DNA of 64,000 bases from Peptoniphilus_E sp964345555 (GCA_964345555.1 CAYFRD010000004.1:3821-67820); one strand, 5' to 3'. Positions 35,705-45,081 are shown, numbered from the stretch's first letter. Notes: generated from the letters alone by a model not told the origin. A program made the numbers and translations.

Positions 35705-36805
35705 CTATTTAAAAATAGATTCATCTACCTCTATTCCAAGACCCGGTTTTTCCGGCACATTTACATATCCGTCTTCAATGAGTAAATTATCTTCAATGAT
35801 ATCATATTTGTGAAGAACTCCTCCGAGCATCAAGTCGTTCGGGATATCTACATTTGCAGTGCTTGCTACGAAATGTATGCTTGCTGCGGAACCGATTCCT
35901 ACCTCTAGATTACTTCCGGCCGTCCCTTTTAATCCTTCGGCTTCCAAATATGTGGCTATCTTCTTTGCAAACGTTAATCCTCCGACTTTTCCTACTTTTA
36001 TATTTATGATATCACAGGCATTATTCTTAACAACATTCATTGCAGAGTGAAAATCAGATGCTGATTCATCTGCCATTATCGGTGTAGACAGACGTTCTCT
36101 AAGCATTTTCATTCCATTAATATCCCATCTTCTGACAGGTTGTTCTATACTTTCTAAATCGAATTCTTCCAGCTTACTGAAAACATTCAATGCAGTTTGA
36201 TAATCATACCCTTGATTTGCATCAAGTCTTATCGAAAACTGCCAACCTAATTCATCTCTTATTCTTTTTATCAATTCATAATCTTCTTTAGGAGTATGTC
36301 CGACTTTTACTTTCAGCACTTTATACCCCTTATCCAACATAAAACCTGCTTCTTCTATGGCCGAATTTATATCTTGCATCCCTACAACCCAGCTTAAAGA
36401 TACTTTATCTCTGCACTTTCCTCCAATTAACTTATATACAGGGACATTCAGCAATTTCCCCATAATATCATAAAGAGCTATATCGATAGATGATTTAGCT
36501 GCAAAGTTACCATATATGGCAGTATCCATCTTTTTGTGAATACTATCGACATTAAATACATCTTCCCCTATAACGGCAGACCCCAGATACTTATTTATGG
36601 CCAACTCCATTGTATAGCCTGTCTCTCCCATAAATGCCGGCGATGGTGCAGCTTCTCCATATCCTACAATTCCGCTTTCAGTAGTGAGTTTTACGATTGC
36701 ATGCGGTCTTGTGTTTTGAGAATATAAAGAAATTTTCCATTGTTTTTTTAAAGGTAGATCCAAAACTTTAACTTCACAAGATTTAATAATCTCTTTATTA
36801 TTCAT
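35705..36805 (-). CDS. Dipeptide epimerase (L-Ala-D/L-Glu epimerase-like)
   Basis: 366-residue enolase-superfamily enzyme. Catalytic lysines are Lys167 in KVKVG and Lys270 in NIKVGKVGG; metal ligands are Asp195 (LDAN), Glu221 (SIEQP) and Asp246 (ADES). This arrangement is that of the muconate-lactonising/dipeptide-epimerase subgroup, which handles L-Ala-D-Glu from murein. Last gene of a run with a beta-lactamase-fold hydrolase, a permease and an M20 amidohydrolase, which supports peptide catabolism. Other dipeptide specificities are possible. Confidence 0.88.
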   Translation of the reverse strand: MNNKEIIKSCEVKVLDLPLKKQWKISLYSQNTRPHAIVKLTTESGIVGYGEAAPSPAFMGETGYTMELAINKYLGSAVIGEDVFNVDSIHKKMDTAIYGNFAAKSSIDIALYDIMGKLLNVPVYKLIGGKCRDKVSLSWVVGMQDINSAIEEAGFMLDKGYKVLKVKVGHTPKEDYELIKRIRDELGWQFSIRLDANQGYDYQTALNVFSKLEEFDLESIEQPVRRWDINGMKMLRERLSTPIMADESASDFHSAMNVVKNNACDIINIKVGKVGGLTFAKKIATYLEAEGLKGTAGSNLEVGIGSAASIHFVASTANVDIPNDLMLGGVLHKYDIIEDNLLIEDGYVNVPEKPGLGIEVDESIFK

Positions 36806-36825
36806 ACTTTTCTCCTCACAACAAA

Positions 36826-37662
36826 TTATTTATATTTTTCAGACATATATTCGTATATAACTTTGGATATTTTAGAAATAGCTTCTATCCCTTCTGAGTC
36901 CTCATCTAATTTTTGACTGTATATTGCCAGCACATATTTTTCTTTTCCAGGTAGTATAAATATCCCCACATCATGCTGTACTTTCCATAAGTCTCCTGTT
37001 TTATTCGCAACTATTACCTTACCTTCTTCAGGAAATTCGTCTGTAGCCTTTGGGTCATAGGATGTTATTGCAGGTAAAAGATGTGGCAATTTTTGTCTGA
37101 ATTGTTGTGTTTTCATTATGTCCAGTACCATTTTGGATGTTTTTTTCGAAACACATTCGCCCTTGGCTATTAGTTTCAAAATATGACCTAGATCTTCAGC
37201 TGTTGTGAAGTTGTCCTTGCCTGACTGTAGAGCTTTCAAATCCATCATTTTTCTTTTGAATTTTGTGTTAGGTGCTCCTATACTTTCATTAAAAGAATTT
37301 ATTTTATCAAATCCTCCAACTAAATCCACTAACTCATTCGTAGCAACATTATCACTGACAACTATGGCCAAATTTATAAGATCCAGCATGGTGGGCTTAT
37401 AGTTTTTGTTTAAGGTCTTCAGTATTCCTGTTCCCCCAACCCTATTTTCTTCTTTTAAAATAAATTCTTGATTTAAATCATATTTTCCTTCTTCACATTC
37501 CTTTAACGCTAAAGCCACTAAAGGGATTTTTATGGTGCTTGCAGCTGAAAATTTCACATTGGGATTTATCACCACTTTCTCATCGCTTTGCAAATCTTCA
37601 AAGTATATTCCAAACTCTCCTTTAATCTCGTTTAAAATAGATTTAATATTGTCTTTTAACAT
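36826..37662 (-). CDS. Cytoplasmic class A beta-lactamase-fold serine hydrolase
   Basis: 278 residues. The SxxK motif is Ser42-Lys45 (ASTIK), SDN is at 103-105 and KTG at 221-223, the three active-site motifs of class A beta-lactamases. In the omega-loop position the usual E-x-x-L-N reads M-M-D-L-K (139-143), so the deacylating Glu166 and Asn170 equivalents are absent. There is no signal peptide: the catalytic domain begins within about 15 residues of the start. It is therefore unlikely to give beta-lactam resistance; a cytosolic peptidase or esterase acting on imported peptides fits the neighbours (dipeptide epimerase, permease, M20 amidohydrolase). Confidence 0.85.
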   Translation of the reverse strand: MLKDNIKSILNEIKGEFGIYFEDLQSDEKVVINPNVKFSAASTIKIPLVALALKECEEGKYDLNQEFILKEENRVGGTGILKTLNKNYKPTMLDLINLAIVVSDNVATNELVDLVGGFDKINSFNESIGAPNTKFKRKMMDLKALQSGKDNFTTAEDLGHILKLIAKGECVSKKTSKMVLDIMKTQQFRQKLPHLLPAITSYDPKATDEFPEEGKVIVANKTGDLWKVQHDVGIFILPGKEKYVLAIYSQKLDEDSEGIEAISKISKVIYEYMSEKYK

Positions 37663-37680
37663 TCTATTACCTCCAAGTCT

Positions 37681-39015
37681 CTACAGAATAATCGCTGCAA
37701 CAATAACCAATAGCATGGTGGCGATTATAATTGAATATCCCAGTTTGAGCATAGATTTTATATCCTTAGATTGCGCCAACCCCATTGCTCCAAGCATATC
37801 TACTCCCGGATAAGCAAAGGATGTAATTTGATGTCCTACCAGTACCAATAAGCACCACAATCCCATATGCATACCCATTGCTCTGATCATTTCTCCAAAC
37901 AAATTTTCCATTAAGACCGCTTGAGCAACTGCTGCACCGTTAATTCCAAACACACCTATCAAAGCTATAGCTACAGAAGTAATCACCTGTCCGCTGGATG
38001 CAACAAGAGGTTGCAACATTTCAAATAGTGCAGTAAAAGCTCCTGATTGCTCTACAAAACGAAGAAAAGGTTCAAACAAAACGAACATTGCAAACATCCA
38101 AACCATTTTTTGCATTCCTTCAAAAAAGTTATTTGCAATATCCTTTGCCTTCATACCGTAACTAACTCCTGTTAAAGCTGCAACAGTAATCATTATGAAT
38201 ATAGCATACGCTGCACCTCTGCCCTCTATTACTCCAAAAGCCAGTAATCCTAACAGCGAAATCAAAAATACTATTGTAGATCTGTTTGTTTCCTTTGAAG
38301 CTTTGTATTGAGTTTTAGCTACAGATTTATCTTCATCATTTCCATCTGAAAATTCAAATTTATATACACCTTTTGTATGCTTCTGTACATTTTTAGCCAC
38401 AAAATACGTTATCACCCACATGGTAACAGCAATTGGTATTCCCGCATACATAAGAACCCCACCATAAGTCAATCCTGTTATCTCCTTCATAGTTACCATA
38501 GGAGGACTGAAAGGACTCAGGAAAAGACCCGATTGACCAGCTCCTTGAAATATTACAGCTAAAGTACTTGGTGTTACACCTACAGTTGCAACTAGAGAAA
38601 TTACTATGGGAGCTATTACTGCATTTGCTCCTGCCAATGTTCCCAACAATGTAACTAATATAACTGATGTCAACATAGTAGCTAAAATAGCCTTTTTTTC
38701 AGTATTAATTCCGATTTTATCCATTAAAAAGTGCACTATATTCTCAGCGATTCCTGTTTCTCTTAATACAGAACCCAGACCCGATCCAAGCATGATTATC
38801 AACCCTACAAGAGACAAAAATGATCCCATAGCTTCAGATATTACATTTCCAAGCTCTAATAAAGGTTGTTTAACTAAAATTGCTCCTAAAACTACGCATA
38901 TACCAACATTTACAACAGCATTTGCATCTTTTTTAAAAGATAAAACTATATATAAAAGTAATGGTAACAATCCGACGATCGGCGGTAAATTAAATATCAA
39001 TTCCTTTGTTTCCAT
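37681..39015 (-). CDS. Ion-transporter-superfamily permease
   Basis: 444 residues from ATG 39015, six bases after AAGGAG; the ATG at 39021 abuts that site. About eleven to twelve hydrophobic helices in two halves, with re-entrant-like motifs such as GSGLGSVLRETG, GTLAGANAVIAPIV, GAGQSGLFLSPFSPP and a charged central loop near 215-235. Resembles NhaC/GntP/IT-superfamily carriers, but I cannot name the substrate. Within an RpiR-linked peptide-catabolism cluster it may import a peptide, amino sugar acid or related anion. Confidence 0.78.
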   Translation of the reverse strand: METKELIFNLPPIVGLLPLLLYIVLSFKKDANAVVNVGICVVLGAILVKQPLLELGNVISEAMGSFLSLVGLIIMLGSGLGSVLRETGIAENIVHFLMDKIGINTEKKAILATMLTSVILVTLLGTLAGANAVIAPIVISLVATVGVTPSTLAVIFQGAGQSGLFLSPFSPPMVTMKEITGLTYGGVLMYAGIPIAVTMWVITYFVAKNVQKHTKGVYKFEFSDGNDEDKSVAKTQYKASKETNRSTIVFLISLLGLLAFGVIEGRGAAYAIFIMITVAALTGVSYGMKAKDIANNFFEGMQKMVWMFAMFVLFEPFLRFVEQSGAFTALFEMLQPLVASSGQVITSVAIALIGVFGINGAAVAQAVLMENLFGEMIRAMGMHMGLWCLLVLVGHQITSFAYPGVDMLGAMGLAQSKDIKSMLKLGYSIIIATMLLVIVAAIIL

Positions 39016-39057
39016 AAGCATCTCCTTATTTAAATATATTTCTATTATTTTTTTATA

Positions 39058-40230
39058 TTATTTACCTAAATACTCTAAAGCTGTAGTACTAAACAAATAA
39101 ACAGCTTTCCACAATATACTGTCATCAAAATTAAATGAACTAGAATGTAAAGGCGAATTGAATTTTTCATCTTTAGTCCCAAACCAAATAAATGCTCCCG
39201 GAATACTATCAAGGTAATAACAAAAATCCTCTCCTATCATTGATGGTGAAATATTTGTTTTTATATTTTCTTCTCCAAAAATCTTTACACCTATTCGTTT
39301 TATAAAATCAGAAGATTTTTTATCATTAACAACTACATTATATCCTCTCTGATATTCAATTTTGTAATTCGCCCCGTTAAAATCACAAATGTTTTTCAAC
39401 CTTTCTTTGACGTTATTTTCAATTAAATCTCTTACATCTTTGTTTAAAGCCCTTACTGTTCCTTCTATAAAACAGCTTTGCGGCAAAACATTATATCTTT
39501 CCCCTCCTTCAATTCTCCCAATAGTTATAACTGCCGGTTCTTTCGGATCTATTTTCCTGCTAATAATTGATTGAAGCGAAGTAATATATTCAGAAGCTAT
39601 CACTATACTGTCTATTCCTTTATTAGGAATAGCCGCATGGGAAGATTTACCTATAATATCTATTTTAAAGTGATCAGAAGAAGACATTATAGGGCCATCT
39701 TTTATAAGAAATTTGCCCTTGTCTAATTCTGGCCACATATGTAGCCCATATATAACATCTACATCTTCAAGTATTCCTGATTTTAATATTCCTTTTGCTC
39801 CACCTAAAGGTGATTTTTCTTCAGAAGGTTGAAAGATTATTTTTACCTTTCCTTTTAACTGTTCCTTATATTTATTTAAAATTAGAGATAATCCTATTGC
39901 TATTGATATATGTCCATCATGCCCACAAGCATGCATAACTCCATGATTTTGTGATCTATACTCCACATCATTCCGTTCAGTAATTTCAAGCGCATCCATA
40001 TCGCACCGGAAAGCTATACACGGTTTATTTTTATACTCATTTATGATTGCTACTAAACCATAAGAATCTTTCATCTCTACATAAAAAATGTTATTTTCTT
40101 TTAATATTTTCTTAATAAGTTTAGATGTGTTTTTTTCATTAAATGATATTTCTGGATTTTTATGAATTGCTCTTCTAATATCTATTAGAAAATTTTTTAA
40201 ATTATAAGTTTCATTGTATATATCATGCAT
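39058..40230 (-). CDS. M20D family amidohydrolase
   Basis: 390 residues, metal-dependent aminoacylase/carboxypeptidase of the hippurate-hydrolase/N-acyl-amino acid amidohydrolase type. Metal-ligand motifs: RCDMDALEI, HACGHDGH, QPSEE, and C-terminal HSSSF; the lid domain has the GKSSHAA signature. Likely hydrolyses an N-acyl amino acid or small peptide in the cytosol. ATG preceded by GAGG. First enzyme of the cluster; 35 bases upstream lies a conspicuous 18-bp hairpin. Confidence 0.93.
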   Translation of the reverse strand: MHDIYNETYNLKNFLIDIRRAIHKNPEISFNEKNTSKLIKKILKENNIFYVEMKDSYGLVAIINEYKNKPCIAFRCDMDALEITERNDVEYRSQNHGVMHACGHDGHISIAIGLSLILNKYKEQLKGKVKIIFQPSEEKSPLGGAKGILKSGILEDVDVIYGLHMWPELDKGKFLIKDGPIMSSSDHFKIDIIGKSSHAAIPNKGIDSIVIASEYITSLQSIISRKIDPKEPAVITIGRIEGGERYNVLPQSCFIEGTVRALNKDVRDLIENNVKERLKNICDFNGANYKIEYQRGYNVVVNDKKSSDFIKRIGVKIFGEENIKTNISPSMIGEDFCYYLDSIPGAFIWFGTKDEKFNSPLHSSSFNFDDSILWKAVYLFSTTALEYLGK

Positions 40231-40550
40231 GGTTATTCCTCAAATCTATGTTATTGTGCGATTTATCATTCCTACCACCAGCATAGCTGGTGGTAGGAAT
40301 GATTCAACTTCTTAATAATAAATTTCCTATTATTCAGCTATGCACTTATAAATCAAATTCTTTTTTAATCTTTTATAATTTTCTTGTAACCTTGTTCTTC
40401 AAAATTTACAAATTGAACTCACCAAGATTTAAAAACTCATATATATTTAGCATAACACCAAAATTTTAATTTATTCATAAAAAGCATTTAAGAAATCTAA
40501 ATACTATGGCTTATTCTTAATAAAGACAATTGAGTGTTCAAAAAATATGG
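40231..40550. other. 320-base spacer between the RpiR gene and the M20 gene
   Basis: AT-rich and non-coding, apart from the GC-rich hairpin at 40265-40303. No terminator with a T-run is seen after the RpiR gene. The spacer should contain the promoter and operator of the M20-permease-hydrolase-epimerase operon. Confidence 0.6.
40265..40303 (-). repeat. Perfect 18-bp GC-rich hairpin upstream of the M20 gene
   Basis: ATCATTCCTACCACCAGC (40265-40282) and its exact complement (40286-40303) flank the loop ATA. It is far more GC-rich than its surroundings. There is no T-run on either side, so not a standard terminator. Could be an RpiR operator, a leader stem-loop or a dispersed repeat unit. Confidence 0.85.
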
Positions 40551-41396
40551 CTAATCATAATATAAATTTAAATCTTCAGTTATAATATCATTTCTATTCA
40601 TTCTATCAATTGATTTATTCCCAATAATATTAGATAAAGTCATTATAATGGCATTTATTGTCGTTATAGTAGCTACATTTGTAAATGTATTATTACTATT
40701 GACTGCCGTTAGCACAATATCACTTTTCTCAGCTATTGGAGATATTTTAAAATCAGTTAAAGATATTACTTTAAGATTTCTATCTTTAAAATATGAAATT
40801 AACTTTATAGTTAAATTTGTATATTTAGAATAACTTATTGCAAATAATAAATCTTTTTCATTTAACTCTTGAAGTTTAAAAGAAATGTCATCATTTATAT
40901 TTTCAAGTAAAAATACATTCGATGTAATCTCGCATAACATATAATACATGAATAATGCCGCAGATCTTGATGTCCTTGAGCCTAATATATAAATTTTATT
41001 TGAATCATTCATAAGTCTAGCTGCATATTCTATGTTAATTTTTAATTCATCTGAATATAGGTGTTCTAAAGAATTTATTGCATATTCTATTTCTGAAAAT
41101 AAAATATTATCAGAAATAGAACTAATGTTTCTTTTTATTTCTTCAAACGGTTGCACTCTACTAGGTAATATTAATCTAAAAGCTTTTTGTAATTCACTAA
41201 AATTCTCATATCCTATAGCTTTTGAAAATCTACTAACTGTTGATAAACTTATATTTGTATTTTCTTCTATGTTTTGTAATGTAACAAATGGAATTTCTTC
41301 AGGATATTTAATTAAATAATCCGCAACAATCTTATGACTCTTAGAAAAATTATTATAATTATTTTTTATTTTTTGTATTATATCTACTTCTTTCAT
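40551..41396 (-). CDS. RpiR/MurR-family transcription regulator
   Basis: 281 residues from ATG 41396, with GGTGAT four bases upstream; the upstream in-frame extension has no ribosome site and is atypical. An N-terminal HTH_6 domain (about 1-77, with NISLSTVSRFSKAIGYENFSELQ split over helix-turn-helix) is followed by a SIS sugar-phosphate-binding domain (about 110-235, YILGSRTSRSAALFMYYML). Family members sense phosphosugars such as MurNAc-6-phosphate. Same strand as, and directly upstream of, the peptide cluster, which it probably controls. Confidence 0.9.
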   Translation of the reverse strand: MKEVDIIQKIKNNYNNFSKSHKIVADYLIKYPEEIPFVTLQNIEENTNISLSTVSRFSKAIGYENFSELQKAFRLILPSRVQPFEEIKRNISSISDNILFSEIEYAINSLEHLYSDELKINIEYAARLMNDSNKIYILGSRTSRSAALFMYYMLCEITSNVFLLENINDDISFKLQELNEKDLLFAISYSKYTNLTIKLISYFKDRNLKVISLTDFKISPIAEKSDIVLTAVNSNNTFTNVATITTINAIIMTLSNIIGNKSIDRMNRNDIITEDLNLYYD

Positions 41397-41599
41397 TTTT
41401 ATCACCAAATTAATTATACCATGTACAACCCACGCCTTCTTTATCGATTTATTTAAATAGAAGTTTATCACACTAACTATGTTATTTTAATAAAAATAAA
41501 AAATATTTATTATTTCATATTAATATGAAATTTTTTTATTATTTTAAAATTATATTATATTTTTACTAAACTATAATTTTACTAAAAATATAATATAAA

Positions 41600-41630
41600 A
41601 AGGAACAAGTAGAAATTGTACTTGTTCCTT
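41600..41630 (-). terminator. Terminator of hgdCAB
   Basis: AAGGAACAAGTA (41600-41611) and its complement (41619-41630) form a 12-pair stem followed on the minus strand by TTTTTATATT. Confidence 0.85.
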
Positions 41631-41664
41631 GAACTAGCATTTTTATATTTAATTTATGAAATTT

Positions 41665-42813
41665 TTAAATTCTATTTAATTGAACTATTTCATTGAATGT
41701 TTCAAGTTGTGTTTTGACTTGTCCGAAGTCTACCATTTGTTGGTCATATCCCATTTTTATAAGGGGTATACCGGCTTCTTCAAAGGCTCTCTTCAATGAT
41801 GGATATTCCATTTCTTCAGTGTCGTTGAAGTTCATCATGAACAGCAGACATCCGTCGGCATTTGTTTTCTTTGCCAAGTCTACTACATATGCGGGTCTCT
41901 TCCAGATATCGGGATCATAAAGTATCGGATCTTCGTCCATTCTTGCAAATTGATCTGCAAGTGCAAGCATTGGATCTTCTATTGATGTATCAACATCTAC
42001 CTTCAGTCCTCTTGATTCTGATGCTACATCATCACCTACTATACATACTTTGTATTCGTCAAAGATTTCAAGAAGTCCTGGGTTGTCCGTGATTACTCCT
42101 GATGTTATGACTCTTACTCCATCCCAATCTTCTTCAGGCATTTCTTTTAAAATTGCGTTTATTTTCTTTAGGTATTCGGAATGTTCGTCTTTAAGCATAT
42201 GGTAGCCTGCTTTTAGAACTCTACATCTGTCCGATGCTTTTATTGTTTGAGGATGAGTTGCTGCAAGCTCGATGAATTCTCTTTTCAGTGCTCTGTTTTC
42301 GTTGTAGACTTCAAAAGCTTCTTTTAGTTTTTCATCTGTTATTTCTACTTCACAGGCTTCTTCAAGTTCTTTTTTAGCTTTGTCGAAGATTCTTGCGTTG
42401 TATTCTTTGCCGAAGTCTTCTTTTCTGTGTTGTCCGTGGTTTATAAATACCATGGGGATTTTTCTTCCGGCTGATACCTTGTAGTTTTGTGACAACGGTC
42501 TTAGTGTGTCATCAAGTGTTGTAAGCATTGATGCTGAAAGCCCATCTAATGATCCGTCAAGTGCCATTTCGAGGCATCTTAATGCCAATGAATAGTAAAA
42601 TGTCGGGAAGTAATTTTTAGCCAAGTCAATTGGTCCTTGTCCGCCCCATACTCCTATGGGTACAAGTCCTCCGGCATATATTATTTCTTCCGGTGCATAG
42701 TATGGAAAGACTCCTACGCATTTTTTTCCTTCTGAAAGGTATTTGTCTATTTGTTCTCTTTGATTTTCAGCAATGTGATTTAATTTATCTACTAATTCTC
42801 TTATTTCGCTCAT
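41665..42813 (-). CDS. hgdB: 2-hydroxyglutaryl-CoA dehydratase beta subunit
   Basis: 382 residues of the HgdB/BcrB family. With HgdA it forms the oxygen-sensitive [4Fe-4S] dehydratase converting (R)-2-hydroxyglutaryl-CoA to glutaconyl-CoA. Visible features: GVFPYYAPEEIIYAGGLVPIGVWGG at the N-terminus (split over the CoA/cluster region), a VFINHGQHR segment and the C-terminal MNFNDTEEMEYP motif. It lies 14 bases after hgdA, last in the hgdCAB operon and followed by a terminator. Confidence 0.95.
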   Translation of the reverse strand: MSEIRELVDKLNHIAENQREQIDKYLSEGKKCVGVFPYYAPEEIIYAGGLVPIGVWGGQGPIDLAKNYFPTFYYSLALRCLEMALDGSLDGLSASMLTTLDDTLRPLSQNYKVSAGRKIPMVFINHGQHRKEDFGKEYNARIFDKAKKELEEACEVEITDEKLKEAFEVYNENRALKREFIELAATHPQTIKASDRCRVLKAGYHMLKDEHSEYLKKINAILKEMPEEDWDGVRVITSGVITDNPGLLEIFDEYKVCIVGDDVASESRGLKVDVDTSIEDPMLALADQFARMDEDPILYDPDIWKRPAYVVDLAKKTNADGCLLFMMNFNDTEEMEYPSLKRAFEEAGIPLIKMGYDQQMVDFGQVKTQLETFNEIVQLNRI

Positions 42814-42827
42814 CTGTGCACCCCCGA

Positions 42828-44153
42828 TTAAATAGTTGCCTTTGACCAGTCTGTTTCTTTGGTGTTTTCAAAGTTTGTGTAGACTTCTTCGCCCTTAGCT
42901 TCTCTTTCGGCTTTTCTTTCGTCCATAATTTCTACTAACCCTTGAACTCTGGTGTTATATTGTTCTGCCGAGAAATTTCTTTCATCTGCTTGGTCGCCGT
43001 CAAAGTGAACTACAGGAATGTCAAGATCTTCTTTCCATCTTCTTTCTATTTCAGGCATTGCTCCCGACCAAGGTTTACAGCTTCTGTTGTAGTTTACAAG
43101 TGCTCCGCTTATGCCGTTTTCTTTGGCCATGGTTTCTCTCCATTCAACTCCGTCTTCAATACATACTGAGCAGGGAGCCTTGCAATATGCAGCTGCCATT
43201 TCTCTTACTCCGTTGTATCTAAATCCGAATGCAGGTGCATATACTACTGCTGTTACATTTACTCCGCTGTTCTTTAGAGGTTCAAAGAGCGGTCTAAGTG
43301 CCGGCCAACAGGGTATTCCTTCAAATAGGATTCTGTGTTCTTCAGGATATTCCCAAGTGGATGTGCCTTCTCTTACTGATTGTTCAAATTCTTCTGCCAG
43401 AAGTTCAAATCCTTCTGCTGCTCTTATATCACATCTTGCCGCAACTATGTCAGCCATGTGGTTGAACAGGTCGAATCCTGAAAGTGGAGATGGTTTATAC
43501 TTCATGTATGAGCAAGCTTTCAACCATGCTGCAGCTGTTCTGTTAGCAATGTTACAAGCTTCTTCGAATTTTTCTTCATGGAATTTCTTGCCTGTTAAAT
43601 CTTCCAGTTGTTTTATAGCGTATTCAAATTGTTTTACAAGATAATCCACTTTTTCTTCCGGTACATCAACGGTGTTTTGGAATGGTATATCTATCATTAT
43701 CATAGGAATGTTGTGCATTCTCGCTATGTTTTCATACCATTTAGTCATCATGTTACAAATATTGTTACAGCAAAGAACGAAGTCCGGTTGAGGCATTTTT
43801 CTTGCATCTGTGGGTTCGCCCGCAGCAAATGCAAGAGAAATTCTTGCGTAACCGCAAATGTCGTTGTCATATCCCATGTCTTCAGCAGCTTGGCAAAGTC
43901 TTAAACCGTCTTTTTTTGCAGCTGTTGTAGCAGCGTGATTTTCAGGATAAACTACTTGAAGATCAAAAGCTTTAGCAAGCTCTATGGGAAACTTTGAAGA
44001 TGACCAACCAACCAGTTCTCCTCTTTGTTTCGCATCCCACGCATCACCATAAACCGCATCTACTACGTCACGAAGTACTTGAGCTGCAGGTTTATGTCCT
44101 TCTATCGGTCTCGGTTTTTTTCCAGGTATTTTTTCTAATACTTTTTTAGCCAT
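42828..44153 (-). CDS. hgdA: 2-hydroxyglutaryl-CoA dehydratase alpha subunit
   Basis: 441 residues. Cysteine-rich segments that can hold the [4Fe-4S] cluster are visible (VLCCNNICNMMTKWYENI, CKAPCSVCIEDG), as is LVGWSSSKFPIELAKAFDL near the N-terminus, all features of HgdA. Catalyses the radical dehydration with HgdB. Encoded between the activator HgdC and HgdB, the same order as reported for Acidaminococcus fermentans. Confidence 0.95.
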   Translation of the reverse strand: MAKKVLEKIPGKKPRPIEGHKPAAQVLRDVVDAVYGDAWDAKQRGELVGWSSSKFPIELAKAFDLQVVYPENHAATTAAKKDGLRLCQAAEDMGYDNDICGYARISLAFAAGEPTDARKMPQPDFVLCCNNICNMMTKWYENIARMHNIPMIMIDIPFQNTVDVPEEKVDYLVKQFEYAIKQLEDLTGKKFHEEKFEEACNIANRTAAAWLKACSYMKYKPSPLSGFDLFNHMADIVAARCDIRAAEGFELLAEEFEQSVREGTSTWEYPEEHRILFEGIPCWPALRPLFEPLKNSGVNVTAVVYAPAFGFRYNGVREMAAAYCKAPCSVCIEDGVEWRETMAKENGISGALVNYNRSCKPWSGAMPEIERRWKEDLDIPVVHFDGDQADERNFSAEQYNTRVQGLVEIMDERKAEREAKGEEVYTNFENTKETDWSKATI

Positions 44154-44184
44154 TTTGTCCTCCTAAAATTCTAAAAAATTTAAC

Positions 44185-45003
44185 TTACTTGCTTTCAACT
44201 TTAGATTTTCTTTTGTTTTGCATAACCTTTTGATGTGCAAATATAGCAGCTCCGAGAGCTCCGTTTAATTGACAGTACTCTGATGTGTAGATTTTGTGTC
44301 CGGTGTTTTTTTCAAGAGCTCTTACCATACCTTTGTTAAGAGCAACTCCTCCTGTCATTACAACGTCGTCCTTCAAGCCTACTCTCTTCGCCAAAGAACC
44401 TACTCTTGATGCTATGGATTGATGAATACCCTTTACAATGTCTTCAATTTTAGTTCCTTGAGCAAGTTGTGATATAACTTCAGACTCTGCAAAAACCGTG
44501 CAGGTAGATGAAATAGTTACATCAAGTGTGGATTTCTTATCCAGCTCTTCAAGCTGTGAAATATCCACTTCCAAAACCCTCGCTATTACATCCAAAAATC
44601 TTCCCGTGCCGGCAGCACATTTATCATTCATTACGAAGTTTTCAAGTACACCGCCATCACCGATCTTCAGCGCCTTGGCATCCTGACCGCCTATGTCTAT
44701 GATTGTATGCACCCTTGGAAACAGGAAGTATGCTCCCTTGGCATGACATGATAATTCAGACATTTGAAAATCCGCTTCTTCAAGTGAATTTCTACCGTAT
44801 CCTGTAGCTGTCACAAAATCTATATCGTCCAGGGTAAGATTTGTCTTTTCAAGAACTGCACTTATGGCTCTTGACGGTCCTGATGTTCCTGCTCCGACAT
44901 CTATTACAGCATGTCCCATTATCTCTTTTCCGTTTTTTAATATTAACCCTTTGGAAGCTGTTGAACCGACGTCAACGCCCATGGTATATATTGTATCTCC
45001 CAT
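44185..45003 (-). CDS. hgdC: 2-hydroxyglutaryl-CoA dehydratase activator
   Basis: 272-residue ASKHA-fold ATPase (archerase) that injects a high-energy electron into HgdAB. ATP motif GVDVGSTASKG near residues 9-19; cluster-bridging cysteines Cys129 (NDKCAAGTG) and Cys168 (SSTCTVF) hold one [4Fe-4S] between two subunits; IIDIGGQDAK is also present. First gene of the hgdCAB operon, with a near-consensus sigma-A promoter 50-80 bases upstream. Confidence 0.97.
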   Translation of the reverse strand: MGDTIYTMGVDVGSTASKGLILKNGKEIMGHAVIDVGAGTSGPSRAISAVLEKTNLTLDDIDFVTATGYGRNSLEEADFQMSELSCHAKGAYFLFPRVHTIIDIGGQDAKALKIGDGGVLENFVMNDKCAAGTGRFLDVIARVLEVDISQLEELDKKSTLDVTISSTCTVFAESEVISQLAQGTKIEDIVKGIHQSIASRVGSLAKRVGLKDDVVMTGGVALNKGMVRALEKNTGHKIYTSEYCQLNGALGAAIFAHQKVMQNKRKSKVESK

Positions 45004-45052
45004 AACTACCTCTTTTTAATTTATTTTATAAATTACACAAACATACACATTT

Positions 45053-45081
45053 ATTGTACTATTAAAGGCTATAAAAGTCAA
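45053..45081 (-). promoter_or_regulatory. Sigma-A promoter of hgdCAB
   Basis: On the minus strand TTGACT (45076-45081), 17 bases and TACAAT (45053-45058) stand 50 bases before the hgdC ATG and just after the gcdA terminator. Confidence 0.75.

Noticed and set aside
36826..37662. Calling the serine hydrolase an antibiotic-resistance beta-lactamase
   Set aside because: No signal peptide, and the Glu166/Asn170 positions are Met/Lys; operon context is peptide catabolism.
43111..43644. Open frame of about 177 codons antisense to hgdA
   Set aside because: Opposite a clear catalytic subunit gene; no start signal or recognisable motif.
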